NCBI GenBank assembly: GCA_013911545.1
Contig: JACETA010000016.1
Span: 1-13,664 of the forward strand
From: Chloroflexota bacterium
Lineage (GTDB): Bacteria > Chloroflexota > Dehalococcoidia > Lucifugimonadales > Lucifugimonadaceae
Length of the DNA: 13,664 nucleotides
Direction: 5' to 3'
Under the pieces are notes generated by a model. It had not been told where the DNA came from. It was given only the letters and a program-made list of their open reading frames with translations, and ran no database searches. How positions within the stretch are numbered: position 1 is the first letter of the stretch; each line of letters begins with the position of its first letter. Shown one piece after another: positions 1-6,331 of this stretch. The position numbers and the translations under genes were made by a program.

Positions 1-52
1 GATTTAAATATAAGTTGTAATATCTAATAAAGAGTTTGAAAGGGAATTTATT

Positions 53-553
53 ATGAAAAAAATCTTATTAACTTTATCAATTTTATCATTGTTCTTATTT
101 GCTTGCGGTGAAAGTAGTTCAGGCCAATCTTCTAATGATAACGGGATAGTTACATCTAGGATAATTAATGATGCAGGAACTTATACTGTTGCCCATTTTG
201 AAGAAGCAGGATTAAAAAAACCCAAGGCAATTAAAGCTGATGCAGTAGATAAGAAAACAGGTGAGCCTATCACTCCCAATGCACAAGAAATATATGTTGG
301 ATTTTTTAAAAGCTCTATGGGTCCAAAAGATATAGAGTTAAGAATATATTCAACGCATCAGGATGCGCTTGACCATGGAGTTCCTCCTGCAGAAAAAACT
401 ATCAGTGCTGCCGTTGAAGCTGGAGGTGCTGTAAAAGGGGCAGGGACTTTTGCTAAATCTAGCTATGGAGCATATGTTGTATCTGGAAATACAGTAATAT
501 TATGCCAAGTTCAAATTGAAGTATGTGACGAATTGTCTGAGGGGCTCAAATAA
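53..553 (+). CDS. Small predicted lipoprotein of unknown function
   Basis: I do not recognise the family. The 166-residue product has a typical lipoprotein signal: Lys-Lys at 2-3, a hydrophobic stretch at about 4-16, and a lipobox L-F-A-C with the lipidated Cys at 18, so it should be anchored on the outside of the cytoplasmic membrane. A Ser/Asn-rich linker (about 20-31) follows, then a globular domain with two further cysteines (C151 and C158, CX6C near the C-terminus) that could form a disulfide. An AAAGGGA-like ribosome binding site at about 39-45 sits about 7 bases before the ATG and supports this start. Its stop TAA shares one base with the ATG of the following amidohydrolase, so the two are probably translationally coupled. 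The promoter is not clearly visible in the 52 upstream bases. Confidence 0.85.
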   Translation: MKKILLTLSILSLFLFACGESSSGQSSNDNGIVTSRIINDAGTYTVAHFEEAGLKKPKAIKADAVDKKTGEPITPNAQEIYVGFFKSSMGPKDIELRIYSTHQDALDHGVPPAEKTISAAVEAGGAVKGAGTFAKSSYGAYVVSGNTVILCQVQIEVCDELSEGLK

Positions 554-1728
554 TGAAAATGTATGATGTTCTTTTAAAAAATGGGACATTAATTGATCCT
601 GGAAATAATATTAATTCAAGATCAGATATTGCTATTTCTAGTACCAAGATTGCAAAAATTTCAAAATCAATAGACGAATCTACATCTAAACTCACAATTG
701 ATGCGAGAGATTTAATAATTTGCCCTGGATTAATTGATATCCATGCCCATTCATTTGGTTATTGGAATGCAATTTTTCCAGATGAAATGTGTCTACCATA
801 TGGCACAACAACAATGCTTGATGCAGGAGGACCAGGCTGGAAAACTTTTGATATTATGAAAGATAATGTCATCAGAAAAAGCATAACAAGAGTATTTACC
901 TTATTAAATATAGTTGGTTCAGGAATGATTATGGATGGCGAACAAAATGTTTCTGATATGGATGTAGATGCAACTGCAGAAAAAATTAAAGAGAGAAAAG
1001 ATATGATTGCAGGAGTTAAAGTTGCTCATTTTGAAGCTAATTCATGGGAAGCTATAAAAAGAGGAAAGAGTGCTGCTGAAAAATCTGGAACATTTATGAT
1101 GGTAGATCAGAACCCAATCAGCGGAAGAAACATGGAAGAATTATTAGATAAATATATGTCATCAGGAGATATACTTACTCATGTTTATGCTTGGGGTAAA
1201 CCGATATTAGATAAAAATAAAAAGGTTTATGAATATTTTTTTGATGCAAGAAAAAAAGGTATTATATTTGATCTTGGTCATGGAGCAGGAAGTTTCTCTT
1301 TTTCAATGGCTAAGCCTGCTATAGATCAAGGGTTTTTGCCTGACACAATTAGCACAGATCATCACAGGGAATCACTTCTATCAAATCACTCAAATATGCC
1401 AAATTGTATGTCTAAAATGATGACTTTAGGACTATCTTTAGAGGATGTGATAAAGAAATCTACTTTTATTCCTTCTGAAATTCTAAACCGGCCAGATCTA
1501 GGGCATATTGGTGAAGGTTCTGAAGCAGATGTAGCAATTCTTAAAATTAAAGAAGGTAATTTCGGATTAATTGATAATGGCCTCACTGGTAACAGAAAAT
1601 TAATGTCATCAAAAATTATAGAGAATCAATTAACAATTAAGTCAGGCAAAGTAGTTTGGGACAAAGAAGGAATATCTTTTGAAGGCTATGAATCTACTCC
1701 GAGTCCAAGTTATTACGATATTGAATAA
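553..1728 (+). CDS. Amidohydrolase/deacetylase-family metallohydrolase
   Basis: A 391-residue cytoplasmic TIM-barrel metallohydrolase of the amidohydrolase superfamily, with no signal peptide. An N-terminal beta segment (DVLLKNGTLIDP) leads to the strand-1 motif H64-A-H66. The probable carboxylated Lys is K156 (GVKV). H210 (ILTH), H243 (DLGHGAGSFSF) and D269 (ISTDHH) follow, and the C-terminal GSEADVAIL and GKVVWD segments complete the urease-like beta domain. The GHGxxSFSF and STD motifs point to the group containing Atu3266, known to act on N-acetyl or O-acetyl substrates, rather than to dihydroorotase or hydantoinase. The strand-5 His of that group is Asp here (D185, MMVDQN). I recall MVDF-type relatives with the same Asp, so it may be a subfamily trait. 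A GAGGGG ribosome binding site at 539-544 lies inside the end of the preceding lipoprotein gene, which it overlaps by one base. The substrate is unknown. Confidence 0.9.
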   Translation: MKMYDVLLKNGTLIDPGNNINSRSDIAISSTKIAKISKSIDESTSKLTIDARDLIICPGLIDIHAHSFGYWNAIFPDEMCLPYGTTTMLDAGGPGWKTFDIMKDNVIRKSITRVFTLLNIVGSGMIMDGEQNVSDMDVDATAEKIKERKDMIAGVKVAHFEANSWEAIKRGKSAAEKSGTFMMVDQNPISGRNMEELLDKYMSSGDILTHVYAWGKPILDKNKKVYEYFFDARKKGIIFDLGHGAGSFSFSMAKPAIDQGFLPDTISTDHHRESLLSNHSNMPNCMSKMMTLGLSLEDVIKKSTFIPSEILNRPDLGHIGEGSEADVAILKIKEGNFGLIDNGLTGNRKLMSSKIIENQLTIKSGKVVWDKEGISFEGYESTPSPSYYDIE

Positions 1729-2580
1729 TTAATTTGCAAGGTTTTCAGATTTCCAACTTTTTAAATTAAAAATACTAATTTTTCCTTCTGGGTCTGTAAC
1801 TGTTATTACAGGATCAAATTCTCTAAAGATATAACCTTTAGGGGTTACAAGAACCATTTTAGAGGTTTTTATAACAGTTCCATCCCATGTTAATTTATTT
1901 TTTGCAGGTACCCATTTTTCTTCAGCATGCCTATAATCGTTTAGCTGAGGTTGCGCTATAAAAGAAGCGTATCCATCATTTCCAGACTCCAACCAACATT
2001 TTGTTAAAACAGGGTAACAGAAATCAACATTCACAAGAAGATCGCTAGGAGAATAACCCGAAGTGAAATAAAGTTCAATTTCATATGATTTGTTACCAGA
2101 AACTATATATTTTTCACTTGACTTACCAAGTGCAATTTTACATGCATCGTCAGTTTCTTTACATTCCCAATATTGATCGATCTCATTTTCAGCCTTTTTA
2201 ATAATTGGGGTTGGTGTTGGTGTGGGGGCAGGCAAATTATTCCCTTCAATAAAAACTTCAACAATTTTTTCAACTTCTACGATTTTTTCAACTTCTACGA
2301 TTTTTTCAACTTCTACGATTTTTTCAACTTCTACGATTTTTTCAACTTCAACAATTTTTTCAACTTCTACAATTTTTTCAACTTCTACGATTTTTTCAAC
2401 AGGTTTTTCTATAATTTTCTCAACTTCAACAACTCTTTCAGCGAGCGGATTACTATTACCATACTCTTTGACAGCTTTTTCAGCAGCATCATTTATAATT
2501 GGCTCCATCAAAGATTGGCAAGATAATGATGATAAAGAAAAAGTAATTATTAATATAAAAAATATTTTATTCATATTCAT
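1729..2580 (-). CDS. Stalk-type lipoprotein with tandem EKIVEV repeats
   Basis: I do not recognise the C-terminal domain. The 283-residue product starts with a hydrophobic signal (about 5-20) ending at C21 (SSLSC, a weak lipobox). A short charged segment follows, then eight exact copies of EKIVEV at about 62-109, which should form a rod, probably a helix or coiled coil. Next come a Pro-Thr linker (about 117-125) and a domain of about 150 residues with C140 and C147 (CX6C) and several aromatic beta-like segments. Rod-plus-PT-linker designs are familiar in exported Chloroflexota proteins, including ABC substrate-binding lipoproteins, but the C-terminal part does not look like a binding protein. 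No clear ribosome binding site precedes either ATG (2578-2580 or 2572-2574), so the start is uncertain by two codons. The stop directly abuts the stop of the convergent amidohydrolase with no gap. Confidence 0.85.
   Translation of the reverse strand: MNMNKIFFILIITFSLSSLSCQSLMEPIINDAAEKAVKEYGNSNPLAERVVEVEKIIEKPVEKIVEVEKIVEVEKIVEVEKIVEVEKIVEVEKIVEVEKIVEVEKIVEVFIEGNNLPAPTPTPTPIIKKAENEIDQYWECKETDDACKIALGKSSEKYIVSGNKSYEIELYFTSGYSPSDLLVNVDFCYPVLTKCWLESGNDGYASFIAQPQLNDYRHAEEKWVPAKNKLTWDGTVIKTSKMVLVTPKGYIFREFDPVITVTDPEGKISIFNLKSWKSENLAN
2254..2397. repeat. 18-bp tandem repeat, 8 exact-length units, in frame in the stalk lipoprotein
   Basis: Eight contiguous 18-bp units begin at 2254, 2272, 2290, 2308, 2326, 2344, 2362 and 2380. 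On the plus strand the consensus is AACTTCTACGATTTTTTC. The variants run in the order A-B-B-B-B-A-C-B, where B is the consensus, A has CAACA in place of TACGA, and C differs from B by one base. Units 2-5 are identical. Each unit encodes one EKIVEV hexapeptide, so copy-number change keeps the frame. Degenerate copies continue to about 2439. Confidence 0.97.
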
Positions 2581-2593
2581 ATTATATTTTAGT

Positions 2594-2610
2594 TTAGAAT
2601 TAAATTCTAA
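2594..2610. repeat. Short AT-rich inverted repeat downstream of tRNA-Gln
   Basis: TTAGAAT (2594-2600) and ATTCTAA (2604-2610) are perfect 7-bp arms around a 3-base loop, lying just 3' of the tRNA-Gln CCA end on the minus strand. No U-run follows in either direction, so it is not a convincing intrinsic terminator. It could assist tRNA 3' processing or be chance in AT-rich DNA. Confidence 0.4.
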
Positions 2611-2612
2611 TT

Positions 2613-2686
2613 TGGTTCCCGGGCTTGGATTCGAACCAAGGTTAGAGGATTCAAAGTCCTCTGTCCTACCACTAGACGACCCGGGA
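2613..2686 (-). tRNA. tRNA-Gln (anticodon UUG)
   Basis: Read on the minus strand, the 7-bp acceptor stem TCCCGGG (2686-2680) pairs with CCCGGGA (2623-2617), followed by A73 and an encoded CCA (2615-2613). The D arm is GTC/GAC around AGTGGTA. The anticodon stem GAGGA/TCCTC encloses the loop CTTTGAA, giving anticodon TTG (plus-strand 2652-2654). The T arm is CTTGG TTCGAAT CCAAG. It lies 35 bases after the stop of the cupredoxin-like gene on the same strand with no visible terminator between, so read-through from the transporter operon is possible. No separate promoter was recognised. Confidence 0.97.
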
Positions 2687-2721
2687 TTAATTAAAATTAT
2701 AAAATAGTTTATATAAAAAAC

Positions 2722-3372
2722 TTATTCTACAACAAAAACAACCCCTCTACCTTTTGCAACCATTGCTGCCCCGGAAAGATCGGGTCCATATGTATATCTA
2801 CCAACTTTTGTGAAAGTGTATTCAAATTTAGGATTTTCCTTTGCGCCAAGTTTTCTTCTTAGTCCGCCTGAACTAAAATTTTCTTCTTGATTTTCATCAG
2901 AAAGAATTCCATATGGGGTCCTTTGCGTGTTTTCCCAAATTACACTTGTACCTACCTTAATAACAACAATATCGGGATCATAATATCCTTCATTTAAAAT
3001 CTGAACAGTGACTGTTTCGGTTGAAGGTGTCATGTCAGACGGGATGTCATCAGGAAGGTTGTCTACTAGTTCAACTCTGTCCAAATCATCTAAATTAATC
3101 TCTTCTCCTTTTTCAGCTGCAGCTGTCGCTTCAGCTTGAGCAGTAGCAGCAGCTTTTTCAGCAGGCCTTAAAGATACTTCTCCTCCAGCAGCTCTTGTAG
3201 CATCCATTGAAAAAGCTCTCTCTGCTTCAGCAGTAGCAGTTCCTACATCATTATCAAGTTTCTGTTGAGTTGTTGTGGTGCCAATAATTTCATATGAGGT
3301 TAGTCGCTCGCTACAAGATATAATAATTAAAGACAACAGAATAATTAAAATGATTTTTGATTTAATATTCAT
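2722..3372 (-). CDS. Cupredoxin-fold lipoprotein lacking copper ligands
   Basis: This 216-residue predicted lipoprotein has a hydrophobic signal (about 5-19) and lipobox I-I-S-C with the lipid-bearing Cys at 20. An Ala/Glu-rich, probably helical segment (about 45-90) and an acidic linker (about 91-118) lead to a plastocyanin-like domain (about 119-216). That domain has VTVQILN, YYDPDIVVIKVG, VIWENT, a FSSGGL loop, YTFTKVGRYTYG and a closing VVFVV strand. In copper proteins of this fold the first His lies after the WxN strand and a Cys and His lie after YTY. Here those places hold Y154 and G196 with no Cys or His nearby. The whole mature protein contains no His and no Cys besides C20, and only M204 could correspond to a ligand. 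The ATG follows directly after the stop of the permease gene, so it is the last gene of the transporter operon. Its role there is unknown. Confidence 0.85.
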   Translation of the reverse strand: MNIKSKIILIILLSLIIISCSERLTSYEIIGTTTTQQKLDNDVGTATAEAERAFSMDATRAAGGEVSLRPAEKAAATAQAEATAAAEKGEEINLDDLDRVELVDNLPDDIPSDMTPSTETVTVQILNEGYYDPDIVVIKVGTSVIWENTQRTPYGILSDENQEENFSSGGLRRKLGAKENPKFEYTFTKVGRYTYGPDLSGAAMVAKGRGVVFVVE

Positions 3373-4263
3373 TTAATCGACCTGTCTTAACCTAGGATCC
3401 AACCTATCTCTTAACCAATCTCCTAAAAAGTTTAAACTTATTACAACAAGGAAAATTGCAGCAGAAGGAACCAATGATTGCCACCAGGCAGTACTGAGAT
3501 AATCTCGACCTTCATTTACCATAACCCCCCAAGCAGGAGTAGGAGGCTGAATACCTGCACCAACGAAACTTAAAGTAGATTCTGCCAATATAAGGCCACT
3601 TGTATTCAATGTTGCAATCACTACAGCTGAATTTAAAATCCCTGGAAATAAATGTTTAACCATTATTCGTACATCTGAAGCACCACAAATCTTTGCTGAA
3701 GCAATATAATCCATTTCCTTAAGAACAAGGATTTGCGCCCTGATTATTCTGACAAAGTTTACCCATGCCACTAAAAACAATACAAGGATCATTATGTTGA
3801 GTCCTCTTCCAAAAATTAAAGTCAGTACAAGTGCAACCATTAAAAATGGTAGAGCATTCCACACGTCTACAATTCTCATTAATATTTCATCTATAATTCC
3901 TCCATAATAACCGGACACCATGGCAAATGTTAAACCAAAAGCCATTCCAGTTGTTATTGAAATTGTTACCACCATTAAAGATATTCTGGATCCGTGAAGT
4001 AATCGTGTAAAAATATCTCTTCCAGCATGATCTGTGCCTAGAAGATGGAATCCGTTAACAACATCATCTTTTGAAACCTGAACAGTAGTGTTTTCAGAAG
4101 TTGAAAATAATGTCAGGTGTCTGTCAGCAATATTTCCAATATCTCTTTCATAGGGAGTAATATATGGACCAATCGCAGCTGAGACTAAAAGTAATATTAG
4201 GATAAAAATTGGAATAACAGGATATCTCCTTAAAAATTGCCAAACTATAAGAGCATTATTCAT
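3373..4263 (-). CDS. dppC: Dipeptide/oligopeptide ABC transporter permease, DppC/OppC family
   Basis: A 296-residue inner-membrane permease, one half of the translocation channel for peptides, or for nickel or sugars in some relatives. The OppC-type N-terminus has a first membrane helix at about 15-33, then the family motif LGTDHAGRDIFTR (75-87). Further helices lie at about 96-118, 136-152, 155-172, 212-234 and 264-282. The cytoplasmic EAA coupling loop is at about 183-207 (DYIASAKICGASD) and docks on the ATPases. The C-terminus LDPRLR is typical of the family. A strong AGGAGGGG ribosome binding site lies in the end of the upstream permease gene, and the ATG overlaps that gene's stop by one base (TAATG). 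The family is certain. The substrate cannot be assigned, and no binding protein gene accompanies it. Confidence 0.95.
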   Translation of the reverse strand: MNNALIVWQFLRRYPVIPIFILILLLVSAAIGPYITPYERDIGNIADRHLTLFSTSENTTVQVSKDDVVNGFHLLGTDHAGRDIFTRLLHGSRISLMVVTISITTGMAFGLTFAMVSGYYGGIIDEILMRIVDVWNALPFLMVALVLTLIFGRGLNIMILVLFLVAWVNFVRIIRAQILVLKEMDYIASAKICGASDVRIMVKHLFPGILNSAVVIATLNTSGLILAESTLSFVGAGIQPPTPAWGVMVNEGRDYLSTAWWQSLVPSAAIFLVVISLNFLGDWLRDRLDPRLRQVD

Positions 4264-5225
4264 TATTTTTCCCCTCCTGTTAACCTAACTCTTGGGTCAA
4301 TAATTGTATATAAAAGATCAGCTAAAAGAGCAAAAATTACAAAGATTATCACGAAGAAAAACACAGTTCCCTGTAGAAGTGGAAAGTCATTATCATTTAC
4401 TGCTGTAAACAAGGCATCATAGCCAATTCCAGGCCATCCAAATATTATTTCAATAACTAATGCACCATTCAACCAACCAGAAAATAAAAGTAAAGCAGAA
4501 GTTAAAGGAGTAATTAAAGCATTTTTTAAGGCATGTTTATAAATTACTTTATTCCAGCCAACTCCTTTTGCTCTGGCTAATTTTACGAATTCAGAATCTA
4601 AAACTTCTAACATTGCGGACCTTGTAAGCCTCATTAATCCTGCAGCTGCAGGCCAACCTAAAGCAATACAAGGGAGTATATAATTTCGGAAATCAAATTG
4701 AGGTGGTCTTCCTGCTGCAGGCAAATAAAAAGGAGTATCCTGTAGCCAAACAGCAAATATAACAATTAAAAGTAACCCTATAACAAATGGAGGGGCTCCT
4801 TGACCTACAATTGCAACTCCCCTAGCGATATAATCCCAAAAAGTTCCTCTTTTCACTGCTGCAAAAACACCTGTTGGTATACCTAGTAATATTGCAAATG
4901 CCCAACCACCTATTGCAAGTTCAATAGTTGCCCTCATTCTATTCTGAATAATATCTCTAACAGGAACCTGTTGTGCTAAAGAAACACCAAAATCCCCCAT
5001 AAATGCACCTGAAATCCAATTCCAGTATTGTATTGGCAATGGGTCATTAAACCCCATCTTTTCACCTAACATTTCCCATTGCTCTTCTGTTAAACCATAG
5101 CCAGAATCTGGAACATAAAGTTCTCTGGGGTCATTATGAAGTTGAACAAGCAAGAAAATTACAAGAGTAGCTCCAATTATTGATATAAATGATGAAATTA
5201 ATCTTTGTGTTAAAAATCTAGCCAT
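4263..5225 (-). CDS. dppB: Dipeptide/oligopeptide ABC transporter permease, DppB/OppB family
   Basis: A 320-residue inner-membrane permease that pairs with the DppC-like subunit. It starts with the family-typical RFLTQRL and helix 1 (about 9-29). The external segment carries the usual LTEEQWEMLGEKMGFNDPLPIQY pattern and GDFGVS (77-82), and helices follow at about 101-123, 134-160, 184-200, 238-262 and 285-308. The EAA loop at about 212-235 (EFVKLARAKGVGWNKV) contacts an ATPase. The family C-terminus DPRVRL is present. A GGAGGG ribosome binding site lies about 8 bases before the ATG, and one base separates this gene from the preceding ATPase stop. The length is ordinary and nothing is missing. 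The substrate is not predictable from sequence alone. Confidence 0.95.
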   Translation of the reverse strand: MARFLTQRLISSFISIIGATLVIFLLVQLHNDPRELYVPDSGYGLTEEQWEMLGEKMGFNDPLPIQYWNWISGAFMGDFGVSLAQQVPVRDIIQNRMRATIELAIGGWAFAILLGIPTGVFAAVKRGTFWDYIARGVAIVGQGAPPFVIGLLLIVIFAVWLQDTPFYLPAAGRPPQFDFRNYILPCIALGWPAAAGLMRLTRSAMLEVLDSEFVKLARAKGVGWNKVIYKHALKNALITPLTSALLLFSGWLNGALVIEIIFGWPGIGYDALFTAVNDNDFPLLQGTVFFFVIIFVIFALLADLLYTIIDPRVRLTGGEK

Positions 5226-5226
5226 C

Positions 5227-6330
5227 TTATTTGCCCTCCAAATTAACTTTCATATCTTTTGTAGCTATACTCCAAGGGGTTTCTACAACCCAATGATCCT
5301 TTTTGCCAACCTGAACAAGAGGAGGTCTATTATTTGCATACTTATGAGACTTATCAACTTTTAATGGAGTTCTAGTTTGAAAAACATCTCCACTTGGCGG
5401 ATTAATAGGTGATACTACTTCACCCGGCAAAACAATTTCTTCTCTATCAATATCCGGATGGCTAGGTAAAGCAGCAGACATTAAAGCATTTGTATAAATG
5501 TGTTGCGGGTTTGTAAATACTGCTTCAGTGTCTCCCATTTCTTGAATAACACCTAAATACATAACTGCTGTTTTATGACACATATATCTCACTGTAGCTA
5601 GATTATGAGCAATCAGCACATATGCTAAATCATGTTGATTTTGCAAATCTACTAAAAGATTCATTATTTGTGCTCGAATTGAGACATCAAGTGCAGAAAC
5701 TGGTTCATCTAATATAATTAATTTAGGATTTAATGCTAATGCTCTAGCTATACCAATCCTTTGCCTTTGACCACCAGAAAATTCATGCGGATAGAAATTT
5801 GCTTGATATTCATTTAACCCAACTTCTTCTAAGAGCTCTCCAACTTTTAATTGAATTTGATCTTTGGTCATTGTTGTAGCGATTTGAAGCGGCTCCCCAA
5901 CAATATCTTTTACTCTCATTCTGGGATTTAATGACGCCCAAGGATCTTGAAAAACTGCTTGAACTGATTTTCTATATTCTGTCATGCCAGCAGCTGATAA
6001 TTTAGAAACATCCTCGCCTTGAAAAAAGATCTGTCCTTCGGTAGGATTCTCTAATTGCAGTATAAGTTTTCCCGTTGTTGTTTTTCCGCAACCAGATTCC
6101 CCTACAAGACCAAATGTTTTACCTTTAGGAACATCAAAACTTACATCATCAACTGCTTTCAGCAAATCAGTCTTTCCAATAATATCTTTGCCAAAAATTG
6201 ATAGTGCTTTATTCACTTCATAATGTTTTCTTAAATTTCGGACTTGAATAATAGAATCCTTGGTAGGAGTTGTGCATCCCAATTGATCAGGAACTATATT
6301 TTTTTCTTTTTTTACTTGTTTTGTAGCCAT
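5227..6330 (-). CDS. dppF: Oligopeptide ABC transporter ATPase, DppF/OppF family
   Basis: A 367-residue cytoplasmic ATPase that powers the permease pair. Visible motifs are Walker A GESGCGKT (77-84), the Q-loop region VFQDPWASLNPRM (126-138), signature FSGGQRQ (184-190), Walker B LIILDE (204-209), D-loop SALD and the switch His H242. The C-terminal oligopeptide-transporter domain keeps LPGEVVSPINPPSGDVF, but the Cys cluster normally found there (consensus CxFxxRCPxA...C) is replaced: D, T and other residues stand where Cys is expected, and the only cysteines are C19, C81 and C251. An acidic linker and Lys-rich tail precede and follow the core. It begins one base after the stop of the partner ATPase with only a weak ribosome binding site (GTGGAT), suggesting translational coupling. 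Confidence 0.95.
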   Translation of the reverse strand: MATKQVKKEKNIVPDQLGCTTPTKDSIIQVRNLRKHYEVNKALSIFGKDIIGKTDLLKAVDDVSFDVPKGKTFGLVGESGCGKTTTGKLILQLENPTEGQIFFQGEDVSKLSAAGMTEYRKSVQAVFQDPWASLNPRMRVKDIVGEPLQIATTMTKDQIQLKVGELLEEVGLNEYQANFYPHEFSGGQRQRIGIARALALNPKLIILDEPVSALDVSIRAQIMNLLVDLQNQHDLAYVLIAHNLATVRYMCHKTAVMYLGVIQEMGDTEAVFTNPQHIYTNALMSAALPSHPDIDREEIVLPGEVVSPINPPSGDVFQTRTPLKVDKSHKYANNRPPLVQVGKKDHWVVETPWSIATKDMKVNLEGK

Positions 6331-6331
6331 A

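Noticed and set aside
2254..2439. Regular 18-bp repeats as a CRISPR-like array
   Set aside because: The units are contiguous with no spacers and encode EKIVEV in frame in a lipoprotein gene.
2581..2586. TATAAT just before the stalk lipoprotein start as its -10
   Set aside because: There is no -35 at suitable spacing, and the transcript would begin at or after the first ATG. It would require a leaderless mRNA and is probably chance in AT-rich DNA.
2173..2707. Two long plus-strand open frames, one of them Phe/Asn-rich and one Ser/Thr-Ile/Phe-rich, antisense to the stalk lipoprotein
   Set aside because: The 18-bp repeat keeps all frames open. One of these frames continues through the antisense of tRNA-Gln, giving the familiar spurious GFEPRLEDSKSSVLPLDDPG peptide.
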